Positions 1 to 9,137 are shown, counted from the stretch's first letter. The stretch: DNA of 54,524 nucleotides from Clostridium drakei (GCF_000633595.2 NZ_JIBU02000060.1:1-54524), one strand, 5' to 3'. Translations and numbers: made by a program. Notes: generated by a model from the sequence alone, not told the origin.

Positions 1-14
1 ACGTAATGCACTAA

Positions 15-109
15 GAAGTAACTTTCAACTGTATGGAGACTGATATATGCTGTGAAGTGAGTTTCCCTTCACAGCATATATCAGTCGGAATACAGTTAAA
101 AGTTACTTC
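15..109. repeat. Long imperfect inverted repeat (hairpin)
   Basis: Two 43-base arms (15-57 and 67-109) face each other around a 9-base loop. 39 of 43 positions pair. The exceptions are one C/A mismatch and a symmetric 3x3 GGA/GGA internal loop. No T-run follows, so it does not look like an ordinary terminator. The length and near-perfect pairing suggest a cruciform, the stem of a structured RNA, or a MITE-like remnant; which of these cannot be told from one copy. Confidence 0.8.
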
Positions 110-140
110 GCTTACACACACGCTTGTGTCGCATAATTTT

Positions 141-176
141 TATATTAAGGCTAAATTTTATATGTGCGAAAGTTGA
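141..176 (+). repeat. Dispersed 36-base repeat, copy A
   Basis: A 36-base stretch matching 959-994 at 32 of 36 positions, in the same orientation. Copy A lies between the long hairpin at 15-109 and the small Cys-rich gene; copy B lies between csoR and copA. Two copies this similar in AT-rich intergenic DNA are suggestive of a shared repeat or duplicated regulatory segment, but base composition makes some similarity expected. Confidence 0.5.
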
Positions 177-189
177 TTTAGTAATTAAT

Positions 190-387
190 TTATGTATGAT
201 CATTATACCAGCATTTACCACAAAATAAGCAAACTCTAGTGGAATAGTTACCACAATGACCATAGCTATCTCTTTTAGTTTCTTTTTCTGCTTTTGAGCC
301 TGTTGCTATTCTTTTTATGAAATTTTTACTGCTTTTTTTATTTATACCATTAAAGTTCAATTTGGTGAATTTCATAATTTTGATCAT
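190..387 (-). CDS. Small Cys-rich peptide, unknown function
   Basis: Encodes 65 aa that I do not recognise as a named family. The ATG at 387 is preceded on the minus strand by AGGAAAG with suitable spacing, which supports real translation. The first ~40 residues are basic (many Lys/Asn); the last 25 carry four cysteines at 45, 53, 56 and 59 (C-x7-C-x2-C-x2-C) with His44 and His64, so a zinc- or metal-binding knuckle or a disulfide-bonded/modified peptide is possible. There is no membrane segment. It stands alone between a long hairpin and a 37-base palindrome and is divergent from the copper operon. A leader-plus-core bacteriocin layout is conceivable, but no modification gene lies nearby. 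Confidence 0.5.
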   Translation of the reverse strand: MIKIMKFTKLNFNGINKKSSKNFIKRIATGSKAEKETKRDSYGHCGNYSTRVCLFCGKCWYNDHT

Positions 388-432
388 CTTCTTTCCTAAA
401 TGTTGTTAAATTTTTTTGAATATAAATTAAAT

Positions 433-469
433 ATTATAATGTAATATAAGTATTATATTACATTATAAT
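433..469. repeat. Perfect 17-bp AT palindrome, operator-like
   Basis: Arms 433-449 (ATTATAATGTAATATAA) and 453-469 are perfect inverted complements around GTA. It sits 46 bases upstream of the Cys-rich peptide start and has no T-run, so an operator is more likely than a terminator. The outer heptamers TTATAAT/ATTATAA recall PerR half-sites, but they are too far apart for the usual PerR box, so no regulator is assigned. Confidence 0.55.
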
Positions 470-589
470 CATAAATTCTGTAACAATGGTTACGAAATGT
501 AAACTTAAAAAATAGGGTAGTGTTTAAGTGGAAATAGGGTACATTTTTATAGAATTGAAAGTTAAAATCAAATTATTTTCAAATTGATA

Positions 590-618
590 TTGAATTAAAT
601 TTAAGAATGATATATAAT
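590..618 (+). promoter_or_regulatory. Promoter of csoR-copA-copZ
   Basis: TTGAAT (590-595), 17 bp, TATAAT (613-618): a near-consensus vegetative promoter placed directly upstream of the GC-rich CsoR site, so repressor binding would cover the transcription start. Confidence 0.7.
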
Positions 619-624
619 TAAATT

Positions 625-645
625 ACACCCCCTAGGGGGGTGGGG
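625..645. promoter_or_regulatory. CsoR operator
   Basis: A C-run/CTAG/G-run dyad (ACACCCCCTAGGGGGGTGGG, 625-644) in otherwise AT-rich DNA. CsoR-family repressors bind this kind of G/C-tract inverted repeat. Its downstream end runs into the csoR ribosome-binding site (GGAGGT, 644-649). Autoregulation relieved by Cu(I) is the expected behaviour. Confidence 0.8.
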
Positions 646-656
646 AGGTATGCAAT

Positions 657-923
657 ATGAATGAAGAAAAAAAGAAGGCCATACAAGCTTTAAAAACTTC
701 CAAAGGACAAATAGAAGGAATAATTAAAATGATTGAAGATGGAAGGTATTGTATTGACATATCTAATCAAATGGTTGCAGCACAATCATTATTAAAAAAA
801 GCTAATTTACTTATCTTAAGACAACATCTTAATCATTGTGTAAAGGATGCTTTTATAAATAATAAGGGTAATGAAAAGGTAGATGAAATAATAGAATTAC
901 TAGCAAAATTATTAAAAGATTAG
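657..923 (+). CDS. csoR: CsoR-family copper-sensing repressor
   Basis: An 88-aa all-helical DUF156/CsoR protein. The Cu(I) ligand set of the family, Cys-His-Cys, is visible as Cys32, His57 and Cys61, with the last two spaced by four as in characterised CsoR. This argues against the sulfur-sensing CstR branch, which lacks the His. The GGAGGT ribosome-binding site lies 7 bases before the ATG. It is first in an operon with copA and copZ and directly follows its own probable operator. Expected role: represses the operon in the cytoplasm when copper is low and releases DNA when Cu(I) binds. Confidence 0.93.
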   Translation: MNEEKKKAIQALKTSKGQIEGIIKMIEDGRYCIDISNQMVAAQSLLKKANLLILRQHLNHCVKDAFINNKGNEKVDEIIELLAKLLKD

Positions 924-958
924 TATATAATTGAAAAGCTAGGTTGCAATGTGTTTGT

Positions 959-994
959 TATATTAAGTTTAAATTTTGTATGTGTGAAAGTTGA
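959..994 (+). repeat. Dispersed 36-base repeat, copy B
   Basis: Second copy of the segment at 141-176 (32 of 36 identical), in the 175-base gap between csoR and copA. No hairpin accompanies this copy. Confidence 0.5.
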
Positions 995-1098
995 ATAATA
1001 AAATATTACTCTATAGGTTGTAATATTTTATAAAGAAACTAACAATATAAATATTAGTTTTAAAGTTATTCATATTTGAACAAAAGGGGGAAGAGATA

Positions 1099-3759
1099 AT
1101 GATAAGCAGAACCTTAAAAATAGAAGGAATGAGCTGTGCAGCTTGCGCAAAAGCAGTAGAAAAAGTTTCGAAAAAACTACAAGGTGTAGAAAATGCTAGT
1201 GTTAATTTAGCAACAGAAAAATTGAATATAAACTTTGATGAATCAAAAGTTAAAGTTGAAGATATACAGTTAGCAATAGAGAAAGCTGGATACAAGGCGG
1301 TATCAGATGCTGCAGTTAAAACTTTAAAAATAGAAGGGATGACCTGTGCAGCTTGTACAAAGGCAGTAGAAAGAGCTTCGAAAAAATTAGATGGTGTATA
1401 TGAAGCAAATGTAAATTTGGCAACAGAAAAGTTGAGCTTGAGTTTTGATGCTTCAAAGGTTACTGTTTTTGATATAAAAAAGGCAGTAGAAAAAGCTGGA
1501 TATAAGGCAGCAGAAGAAGCAGTTAATAGAACCTTAAAAATAGAAGGGATGACCTGTGCAGCTTGTGCAAAAGCAGTAGAAAAAGCTTCGAAAAAATTGG
1601 ATGGTGTATATGAAGCAAATGTAAATCTTGCTACAGAAAAATTAAATGTGAATTTTGAGCCTTCCAAAGTAAAGCTTTCGGATATAAAAAAAGCAATAGA
1701 GAAAGCAGGATATAAAGCTTTTGAAGAAGAAGTTTCTGTAGATACAGATAAGGAAAAAAAGGAGAAGGAAATAAAGGCATTGTGGAACAGATTTATAATA
1801 TCCGCTGCATTTGGAATTCCACTTCTTATAATAGCTATGGTACCCATGATTGGTGAAAACATGGGCTTTATGCTTCCCAAGGTTATAGATCCAATGGATC
1901 ATCCTGAAGCTTTTGTCATAATACAGTTACTTTTAGTATTACCTATAATGATTGTTGGCAGAAAGTATTTTACTGTTGGATTTAAATCATTATTTAGAAG
2001 AAGTCCTAATATGGATTCTCTTATAGCAATAGGTTCTTCTGCTGCCTTTATATATAGTGTTTTTGCAGCATATGAAATTTTTTTAGGGAATACTAACTAT
2101 CATTTATATTTTGAATCAGCAGGTACAATACTTACTCTTATTACACTGGGTAAATATTTGGAGTCTGTTGCTAAAGGAAAAACTTCAGAGGCTATAAAAA
2201 AGCTCATGGGACTTGCGCCAAAGACTGCTATTATAGTTAAAGAAGATAAAGAAATAGAAATTTCTATAGATGAAGTTCAGGTTGGAGATATAATTGTAGT
2301 AAAGCCTGGTGAAAAGATACCTGTAGATGGAGAGGTTACGGAAGGAATCACTTCAGTAGATGAATCTATGCTAACAGGTGAAAGTATACCTGTAGAAAAA
2401 AGTGCTGGAGATAAAGTTATTGGAGCAAGTATAAATAAAAATGGCTCTATTAGATATAAAGCTACAAGAGTTGGTAAAGATACAGCACTAGCACAAATCA
2501 TTAAATTGGTAGAAGATGCTCAAGGATCGAAGGCTCCTATTGCAAAATTGGCAGATGTAATATCAGGATATTTTGTACCTGTAGTAATGACATTAGCTGC
2601 AATTGGTGCTTTAGCATGGTATATATATGGTGAAAGTGGAGTATTTTCACTTACTATATTTATATCGGTATTGGTAATTGCTTGTCCTTGTGCTTTGGGA
2701 TTAGCTACACCTACAGCTATCATGGTTGGTACTGGAAAGGGTGCTGAATATGGCGTACTTATAAAAAGTGGTACTGCACTTGAAACAGCACATAAAATTC
2801 AAACTATAGTATTTGATAAAACAGGAACTATAACCGAAGGTAATCCTAAGGTTACAGATATAGTTACAATTTCAGATATAGATGAAAACTATTTATTACA
2901 ATTAGCAGCTTCAGGAGAAAAATCATCAGAGCATCCTTTAGGAGAAGCAATAGTTAAAGAAGCTGAAAATAGGGAAATTGAATTAAAAAAATTAGATTTA
3001 TTTAAAGCTATACCAGGTCATGGAATAGAAGTTACCATAGAAAACAGTAAAATATTGCTTGGCAATAAAAAACTCATGGTTGAAAGTAATATTTCCTTAG
3101 AAAAATTGGAGAAAAAATCTCAGGCTCTAGCAAATGAAGGAAAAACGCCTATGTATGTTGCTGTTGAAAATAAGGTGATTGGTATAATTGCTGTGGCAGA
3201 TACAGTTAAAGAACACAGTAAAAGGGCTATAGATAAGCTTCATTCTATGGGAATTGAAGTGGCTATGATAACTGGAGATAATAAGAAAACTGCTGAAGCT
3301 ATAGCTAAACAGGTTGGAATAGATAGAATACTTGCAGAAGTTTTACCACAGGATAAAGCTAATGAAGTTAAAAAGCTTCAAAAAGAAAATAGAAAAGTTG
3401 CTATGGTTGGAGATGGCATAAATGATGCACCAGCTTTAGCACAAGCTGATATAGGTATAGCTATAGGTTTCGGTACAGATGTAGCTATGGAATCTGCAGA
3501 TATAGTTTTAATGAGAAGTGATTTAATGGATGTAGTTACAGCTATAGATTTAAGCAAGAAAACTATTAAAAATATAAAAGAAAATTTGTTTTGGGCTTTT
3601 GGATATAATACTTTAGGAATCCCAATAGCTATGGGAGTACTGCATATATTTGGAGGACCACTTTTAAATCCAATGATAGCAGCACTTGCTATGAGTTTAA
3701 GTTCCGTATCGGTTTTAAGTAATGCTTTAAGGTTGAAAGGCTTTAAGCCATCAATATAG
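1099..3759 (+). CDS. copA: Copper-exporting P1B-type ATPase with three HMA domains
   Basis: An 886-aa membrane ATPase that pumps Cu(I) out of the cytoplasm. Three N-terminal heavy-metal-associated domains carry CxxC pairs at Cys13/16, Cys83/86 and Cys153/156, spaced exactly 70 residues apart. The pump core follows: TGES actuator motif, CPC metal-site motif at 529-531, DKTGT phosphorylation motif with Asp573, SEHPLG of the N-domain, and the GDGINDAP hinge. The ATG has AAGGGGGAAG upstream. Firmicute CopA proteins usually have one or two HMA domains; here domains 2 and 3 are almost identical even in DNA (about 1321-1428 against 1531-1638), which indicates a recent in-frame 210-bp duplication. 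It lies between csoR and copZ, which fixes the substrate as copper with good confidence. Confidence 0.95.
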   Translation: MISRTLKIEGMSCAACAKAVEKVSKKLQGVENASVNLATEKLNINFDESKVKVEDIQLAIEKAGYKAVSDAAVKTLKIEGMTCAACTKAVERASKKLDGVYEANVNLATEKLSLSFDASKVTVFDIKKAVEKAGYKAAEEAVNRTLKIEGMTCAACAKAVEKASKKLDGVYEANVNLATEKLNVNFEPSKVKLSDIKKAIEKAGYKAFEEEVSVDTDKEKKEKEIKALWNRFIISAAFGIPLLIIAMVPMIGENMGFMLPKVIDPMDHPEAFVIIQLLLVLPIMIVGRKYFTVGFKSLFRRSPNMDSLIAIGSSAAFIYSVFAAYEIFLGNTNYHLYFESAGTILTLITLGKYLESVAKGKTSEAIKKLMGLAPKTAIIVKEDKEIEISIDEVQVGDIIVVKPGEKIPVDGEVTEGITSVDESMLTGESIPVEKSAGDKVIGASINKNGSIRYKATRVGKDTALAQIIKLVEDAQGSKAPIAKLADVISGYFVPVVMTLAAIGALAWYIYGESGVFSLTIFISVLVIACPCALGLATPTAIMVGTGKGAEYGVLIKSGTALETAHKIQTIVFDKTGTITEGNPKVTDIVTISDIDENYLLQLAASGEKSSEHPLGEAIVKEAENREIELKKLDLFKAIPGHGIEVTIENSKILLGNKKLMVESNISLEKLEKKSQALANEGKTPMYVAVENKVIGIIAVADTVKEHSKRAIDKLHSMGIEVAMITGDNKKTAEAIAKQVGIDRILAEVLPQDKANEVKKLQKENRKVAMVGDGINDAPALAQADIGIAIGFGTDVAMESADIVLMRSDLMDVVTAIDLSKKTIKNIKENLFWAFGYNTLGIPIAMGVLHIFGGPLLNPMIAALAMSLSSVSVLSNALRLKGFKPSI

Positions 3760-3805
3760 TATAGATTATCTATATAAAATTGTAAAATGAAAGGTGGAAT
3801 AATTT

Positions 3806-4021
3806 ATGAAAAAGAAGATAATTGTTGAAGGAATGAGTTGTGGACATTGCGTTAATCATGTAAAAACAGCGTTAGAGGAAATTAATGGTGCAACTAATGT
3901 ATCTGTAGATTTAGATTCTAAAACAGCTGTAGTTGAAGCTAGTGGTGAAATTAAAGATTCTGACATTAAATTTGCTATTGAAGATGCAGGTTATGAAGTA
4001 GTTTCAATAGAACAAGCATAA
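3806..4021 (+). CDS. copZ: Copper chaperone CopZ
   Basis: A 71-aa single HMA domain with the metal-binding GMSCGHC motif near residues 9-15. It carries Cu(I) in the cytoplasm to CopA and to CsoR. AAAGGTGG precedes the ATG. It is 46 bases after copA and followed by a terminator, so it is the last gene of the copper operon. Confidence 0.93.
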   Translation: MKKKIIVEGMSCGHCVNHVKTALEEINGATNVSVDLDSKTAVVEASGEIKDSDIKFAIEDAGYEVVSIEQA

Positions 4022-4056
4022 TATTCATATACTAAAATTAAATTTAAAAACATAAA

Positions 4057-4106
4057 GAAGCTGTTTTACTATGTAAATTGATTTATATGGTAAAATAGCT
4101 TTTTTG
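4057..4106 (+). terminator. Terminator of the copper operon
   Basis: AAGCTGTTTTAC pairs with GTAAAATAGCTT (one G-T wobble) around a ~20-base loop, followed by a run of T. Confidence 0.75.
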
Positions 4107-4307
4107 TAGTAATTACATTAATTTAACTTTGAATTTTATGGTATTTTCATATAAACTATTATAGTAAATGTTATAATCTATAAAGCGAGTAAAATGTGAT
4201 TTTGTATGACATTGTGTATTTATGGAGCTATTTGAAATGTCTTCATAGTACCCTTTATAAAATTTTTAAACAAAAGAAGTTAATATAAAGAGTAAGGGTG
4301 ATAATAA

Positions 4308-5216
4308 ATGGAATTTCAATTAAGGATAAAAGGAATAATACTTGTAATTATAGGTGCTATGTTATGGGGAGTATCAGGTACTGCTGCTCAATATTTATTT
4401 CAACAAAAAGCCTTTACTGCAGAGTGGCTAACTGTAATTCGTTTATTACTATCAGGGGTAATATTATTATTATATGCTTTAATAAAAGAAGGACAAGATA
4501 TATGGAAAATATGGAGTACTAAATACAATATACTTAGCCTTATACTTTTTAGTATTATAGGAATGTTAGGAGTACAATATACATATTTTGCTGCTATTAA
4601 GTATGGAAATGCAGCCACAGCTACAATACTTCAATATTTATCACCAGTAATAATCACTTGTTATTTAACTATTCGTACTAAAAAGATTCCAAGTCTGCAG
4701 GAAGTTTTAGCTATTGTTTTAGCAATGTTAGGTACATTTTTTATAATTACAAAAGGTAATATCCATAGTATATCGATTTCTAAGTTAGCATTATTTTGGG
4801 GAATTAGTTCTGCTTTTGCAGCAGCTTTTTATACACTTCAGCCTCATAAACTTCTTGCTAAATGGGGATCTACTCTTGTAGTTGGATGGGGGATGCTAGT
4901 TGGAGGAGTAGCCTTTAGTTTTATTCATGCACCGTGGAATTTTACAGGTACATGGTGCATTAATTCAATAATTGCAGTTATATTTGTAGTATTATTTGGA
5001 ACTGTTATTGCCTTCTATTGTTATTTAGAAAGTTTAAAATATATAAAACCAACAGAAACAAGTGTATTATCTTCTGTGGAGCCTTTGTCTGCAGCTTTCT
5101 TATCTGTAATATGGTTACATGTTCCACTAGGTATATGGCAGTGGACAGGAACAATATGTATTATAACTACTATTATAATATTGTCATGTATGAAGAATAA
5201 GAAAGGCACGGCCTAA
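4308..5216 (+). CDS. EamA/DMT-family transporter
   Basis: A 302-aa integral membrane protein with about ten hydrophobic helices arranged as two EamA repeats (roughly residues 10-145 and 155-295), typical of the drug/metabolite transporter superfamily. The first helix has the usual Gly-Ala-rich pattern (GAMLWGVSGTAA). The C-terminal half contains the conserved Pro-Thr-Glu / Glu-Pro-Leu motif region. AAGGGTG lies 7 bases before the ATG. It is monocistronic with its own terminator. Substrates in this family range from amino acids to nucleosides; the sequence does not reveal which. Confidence 0.85.
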   Translation: MEFQLRIKGIILVIIGAMLWGVSGTAAQYLFQQKAFTAEWLTVIRLLLSGVILLLYALIKEGQDIWKIWSTKYNILSLILFSIIGMLGVQYTYFAAIKYGNAATATILQYLSPVIITCYLTIRTKKIPSLQEVLAIVLAMLGTFFIITKGNIHSISISKLALFWGISSAFAAAFYTLQPHKLLAKWGSTLVVGWGMLVGGVAFSFIHAPWNFTGTWCINSIIAVIFVVLFGTVIAFYCYLESLKYIKPTETSVLSSVEPLSAAFLSVIWLHVPLGIWQWTGTICIITTIIILSCMKNKKGTA

Positions 5217-5231
5217 TTTAATAACACTTTA

Positions 5232-5272
5232 AAATTATAGGTGGCATTGGCTGCCTATAATTTTTTCGTTTT
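5232..5272 (+). terminator. Terminator after EamA gene
   Basis: AATTATAGG (5233-5241) pairs with CCTATAATT (5254-5262), followed by TTTTCGTTTTTT. Confidence 0.8.
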
Positions 5273-5624
5273 TTAAAATTAACTGGAATTCAATAATTAT
5301 AAAGAAATTATTAAGTTTAGAAGATTTTCAAAAAAAATTTATATAATAATATGTGTAGAAAATAGAAATAGCAAAGTTAAGCTTATTAATAGTGTGATGT
5401 TTAAGGTAATATTAAGGTTTCGCTAAGTTTAACTAAAGCATACTTATATAAGATTAAATATAGAAGCATAATTTGCATAATAAATGAAAGTTAATTAAGA
5501 TAAGAGGTTGGTATGGAGGTGACTATGAATAATATAATCAATTCTTATATAACTTAGTATAAATTATGTTCTATTTTTGAGAATCATATAATTAAAATTA
5601 GAAAATAAGAAAAGAGGTAAAAAA
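5273..5624 (+). other. Gene-free leader region with a tiny ORF
   Basis: About 350 AT-rich bases precede the next operon. The only coding hint is a 10-codon ORF (5525-5557, MNNIINSYIT) preceded by a strong GGAGGTGA. It could be a leader peptide for the downstream membrane-protein/ABC operon or a chance occurrence. No riboswitch or clear attenuator was recognised. Confidence 0.3.
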
Positions 5625-6020
5625 ATGGATTCTAAATTAAAAAGAGGTTGTTTGGTAAATGGTATTTTTATACTATTAATATTGGGTTCAATAATAAATA
5701 TATGCAGTTTTTTTATAAATAAATTTATTGTAAAATTAGATCCTTCTTTAGCAAGTAGTAATACTTCAATAGCTATAACAACTGTAATAGGTGCAATATA
5801 TTTAGTGGTACTTATAGGAGCTTGGCTTTGGAGTCAAATGTGTATATATGCTATACTCCCAGTGAAGCTTATATCTATTGTGTATAGTTTATCTTTGCAG
5901 AAGATTACCACTGGAGTGATTATAGGTTCTGTGATAGGTATTTTAATAAATTGTTTTTTTGTATACTCTTTATTAAAAATTCAAAAATTGAGAATGGAAC
6001 AAAGTGTTCAAGGCAATTAG
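5625..6020 (+). CDS. Hypothetical four-helix membrane protein
   Basis: A 131-aa protein with about four hydrophobic segments (roughly residues 12-32, 48-70, 75-95 and 98-118) and a short charged tail. AAGAGG lies before the ATG. I do not recognise the family. It is the first gene of a likely operon with the MacA-like adaptor, ATPase and MacB-like permease that follow 57 bases later, so an accessory role in the exporter or in self-protection is possible but only inferred from position. Confidence 0.65.
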   Translation: MDSKLKRGCLVNGIFILLILGSIINICSFFINKFIVKLDPSLASSNTSIAITTVIGAIYLVVLIGAWLWSQMCIYAILPVKLISIVYSLSLQKITTGVIIGSVIGILINCFFVYSLLKIQKLRMEQSVQGN

Positions 6021-6077
6021 TTTAAGGTGCTTATTAGTACAAACCTTAATTACATACAGTGTACAAGGAGTGTTTAA

Positions 6078-7106
6078 ATGAAGAAAAAGCAGCTTATTAT
6101 AATCACAATAGTTACAATAATAATGATAGCTATAGTTTGTTTTGCAGGATTAAAGTCAAAACAAGCTAATAATAAAGATAAAAAAATTGAAAAATATACT
6201 ATAACTTCATCAGAAAAGGTATTTATAGATGGAAAGATATCTCCTGAAATATCAAAAGATTTCTATTTAGATGCAGGTAAAGGTGTAGTTGATAAGGTAA
6301 AGGTATCAAATGGACAAATTGTTAAAAAGGGAGATGTACTATTTACATATAAAAATGATCAAATAGATGTACAAATAGAACAAGTAAAAAACCAAATAAA
6401 AACTATTGAAATGCAGAAAAATCAAAGTGGATTAATTAGTGAAAGTGAAAAGAGTTCCATTATTGATACTAAGTCAATAAATAATCAAGTTAGTGAACTT
6501 AAAAATCAAATAAATTCTCTTGAAAAGAAAAAATACATTGACATTGTGGCAGATTTTGATGGAAAAGCATATGTGGGTAATTCAGAACCTGATAAAAATG
6601 CACCTATATTAACTCTTAAAACAACTACATTTTATATAAAAGGAAAGGTTAGTGAAAAGGATCAGCCAAAGATAAAAGCTGGTGATCCAGTGAATATATT
6701 TATTATTTCTCTTAAAAAATCAGTAACTGGAAAGATTAACTTTGTAGGTGACAGACCAGTGACCTCAGATATAGCAGCAGCTGCCAATGCACAAGCACAA
6801 GGAAATATATCTTATTATGATGTAAATATAACTTGTGATAATCAACAAAATCTTACAGATGGATTTCATGTACAGGCAACTTGTAAGTTATCAAGTGAAC
6901 CTATAAAAATTCCTAATGCTTCGGTTATAAAAAATGGTAAAGATTCATTTGTTTATAGAGTTGTAGAGAAAAAACTGAAAAAACAATTTGTAACTGTAGA
7001 AAAATCTGAAAATGGATATAGTATTATAAAATCAGGTTTAGCCGAGAATGATGTTATAGTAAAAAATGCTGCTGCAAGTTTGAAAGAAGGTCAATTAATT
7101 GAATAA
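6078..7106 (+). CDS. MacA/HlyD-type periplasmic-adaptor-like protein
   Basis: A 342-aa protein with one N-terminal membrane anchor (about residues 5-24), a split biotinyl-lipoyl region, a coiled-coil hairpin (about 95-155) and a C-terminal beta-barrel and membrane-proximal domain. This is the membrane-fusion-protein architecture. AAGGAG precedes the ATG. Its last 8 bases overlap the ATPase gene. In Gram-positives such proteins act on the outer face of the membrane with MacB-like ABC pumps for peptides or drugs. The substrate is unknown. Confidence 0.88.
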   Translation: MKKKQLIIITIVTIIMIAIVCFAGLKSKQANNKDKKIEKYTITSSEKVFIDGKISPEISKDFYLDAGKGVVDKVKVSNGQIVKKGDVLFTYKNDQIDVQIEQVKNQIKTIEMQKNQSGLISESEKSSIIDTKSINNQVSELKNQINSLEKKKYIDIVADFDGKAYVGNSEPDKNAPILTLKTTTFYIKGKVSEKDQPKIKAGDPVNIFIISLKKSVTGKINFVGDRPVTSDIAAAANAQAQGNISYYDVNITCDNQQNLTDGFHVQATCKLSSEPIKIPNASVIKNGKDSFVYRVVEKKLKKQFVTVEKSENGYSIIKSGLAENDVIVKNAAASLKEGQLIE

Positions 7107-7779
7107 GATAATAGAACTTAATAATGTACAAAAATATTATAAATTAGGTTTAAACAAGCTGCATGTACTAAAAAATATAAACTTTTCAATTGAACAAGGT
7201 GACTTTTTAATAATTATGGGAAAATCAGGCAGTGGTAAAACTACATTGATGAATATTTTAGGATTTTTAGATGACTTTGATGAAGGAGAATATATATTTA
7301 GTAAGCAAAATGTAACTAAGTTAAATGAAAATCAACGTTCAGAGTTTAGGAATAATTACATGGGTTTTATATTTCAACAATTCCATCTTATTGAATCATT
7401 AACAGTAGGACAAAACATAGAATTACCACTTTTGTATCAAAACAAATTATCCAAGAAACAAAGACATGAATTGGTTAAGGATCAGCTTGAGCTTGTAGGA
7501 CTATCAAATAAGATAAATCAGAAGCCAAGTTTTCTTTCAGGAGGACAACAGCAGCGTATTGCTATATCAAGAGCATTAGTAAATAATCCATCTATTATAT
7601 TTGCTGATGAGCCTACAGGTGCATTAGATAGTGGAACAAGCAGAGATATTATGAATATTTTAGAAAAGCTTAATAATGAAGGAAGAACAATTGTTATGGT
7701 TACTCATGATTTAGATTTAAGACCATATGGAAATAAGATTATTTCTATACAGGATGGTTTTCTTGTACAGGAGGTTTGA
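7099..7779 (+). CDS. ABC transporter ATPase, MacB/LolD type
   Basis: A 226-aa nucleotide-binding subunit: Walker A GKSGSGKTT near residues 41-49, Q-loop FQQFH, signature LSGGQQQR, Walker B with DEPTGALD, and H-loop VTHD. It starts with TTG at 7099 inside the end of the adaptor gene (AAGAAGG upstream), so the two are translationally coupled. It powers the MacB-like permease encoded next, whose ATG is 3 bases beyond its stop codon. Confidence 0.93.
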   Translation: MNKIIELNNVQKYYKLGLNKLHVLKNINFSIEQGDFLIIMGKSGSGKTTLMNILGFLDDFDEGEYIFSKQNVTKLNENQRSEFRNNYMGFIFQQFHLIESLTVGQNIELPLLYQNKLSKKQRHELVKDQLELVGLSNKINQKPSFLSGGQQQRIAISRALVNNPSIIFADEPTGALDSGTSRDIMNILEKLNNEGRTIVMVTHDLDLRPYGNKIISIQDGFLVQEV

Positions 7780-7781
7780 TT

Positions 7782-8981
7782 ATGTCAATAATCAATTTGA
7801 TAAAGGCAGCAGTATTAAGTGTAAAATCTCATAAGTTGCGTGTATTTTTAACTATGGTAGGTATAATTATAGGGATCAGTTCTGTGGTTACTATATTAGC
7901 TATTGGTGAAGGTCTTAAAGCTCAAGTAACACAATCAGCCAAAGATACTTCAGTAAATAAAATAACTGTATATTTTGAAGCAGAAAATATAAATATGGAT
8001 GGTTTAGAAAAAAATAGTGAACTTGAAGAGCACTTTAATAAAGGAGATTGCTTGGAGCTTAAAAAAATTGATGGAATACAAAATGTTGAACCTAATCAAG
8101 GTATGATGGGAAATAACACTATAACAGCTAATGTAACTTATTTTGATAAAAATACAACATTATTTATAAATGAGTATAATGATAAAAAATTAAATGTAGA
8201 ATATGGAAGGGATTTTAGTAAAGAAGATTCTAAAATAAATTCTATTGTATTGAGTAATAAAGATGCAAAAAAACTTTTTGATCCTGTTGATAAGGCTATA
8301 GGTTCAGGAATCAATGTAAATGGAGTTATGTTTGAGGCAATAGGAGTACAGGCACCTGTTGACATAGCCTCTTTGGATATTAATTTAAGCTCTAGTACTA
8401 TAGAAAAACATTCAATGGAAGAAATTAATTCTGACAAATCCTTTGACAGCATAAATATATACATCAATAGTAAAAGTAATAAAGATCAAATATTTGAAAA
8501 TGTACAAAAACAACTAAAGCTTTCTCATCCAGAAGTTAAGGGTGAATATAAGCTTCAAGATCCAGAGGCAATAACAAAAGCTTTTGAAAAAATAATAAGT
8601 GGAATAACTATGTTTATTGCTTTTGTTACAGGAATTTCCTTATTTGTTGGTGGAGTTGGAGTTATGAATATTATGTATGTTTCTGTAACAGAAAGAAGAA
8701 AAGAAATTGGTATTCGAAGAGCCATAGGAGCAAAGCCAATAAGTATTCTTATGCAATTTCTATTTGAATCAATTATAGTAACAGGTATGGGTGGAATTAT
8801 TGGAATACTTCTAGGGTACTTATTATCTAAAATAATAGGAGTATTTTTGCCATTTAAACCTATATTAACAATTGGCAGCTTTATTGGAGCAACATTAACT
8901 TCTGTAATTACAGGTATTGTATTTGGAATCATTCCTGCTTACAATGCTTCAAAATTAGATCCTATAAAAGCTATAAGGTAA
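7782..8981 (+). CDS. MacB-like ABC permease (FtsX fold)
   Basis: A 399-aa permease with one N-terminal transmembrane helix, a large extracellular MacB periplasmic core domain (about residues 45-265) and three C-terminal helices including the conserved TERRKEIGIRRAIGA segment. I place the start at the ATG of 7782, because ACAGGAGG lies 7 bases upstream; a TTG two codons earlier is in frame but badly spaced. With the adaptor and ATPase it forms a mechanotransducing export system of the MacAB class, typically exporting peptides, lipoproteins or antibiotics. Confidence 0.92.
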   Translation: MSIINLIKAAVLSVKSHKLRVFLTMVGIIIGISSVVTILAIGEGLKAQVTQSAKDTSVNKITVYFEAENINMDGLEKNSELEEHFNKGDCLELKKIDGIQNVEPNQGMMGNNTITANVTYFDKNTTLFINEYNDKKLNVEYGRDFSKEDSKINSIVLSNKDAKKLFDPVDKAIGSGINVNGVMFEAIGVQAPVDIASLDINLSSSTIEKHSMEEINSDKSFDSINIYINSKSNKDQIFENVQKQLKLSHPEVKGEYKLQDPEAITKAFEKIISGITMFIAFVTGISLFVGGVGVMNIMYVSVTERRKEIGIRRAIGAKPISILMQFLFESIIVTGMGGIIGILLGYLLSKIIGVFLPFKPILTIGSFIGATLTSVITGIVFGIIPAYNASKLDPIKAIR

Positions 8982-9137
8982 TAATTAACTCAATTTTTGC
9001 AAATATAAGGTTTTGATAAGCTAATTGCAAAAGTTGAGTTATTAATATTTAAAAGTATTACAGATCAGTATATATTTAGATGAGTTTACATATAAAATCA
9101 GTTATAATAAAGAAAGTAGTATGGAAGAGGGGATAAC

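Noticed and set aside
1099-1740. Regularly spaced repeats (period 210 bases) as a possible array
   Set aside because: They are the three coding HMA domains, not a CRISPR or noncoding tandem array.
1011-1880. Long open frame on the minus strand opposite the copA HMA domains
   Set aside because: It mirrors the three-fold HMA repeat, has no ribosome-binding site or family resemblance, and the plus-strand gene is certain.
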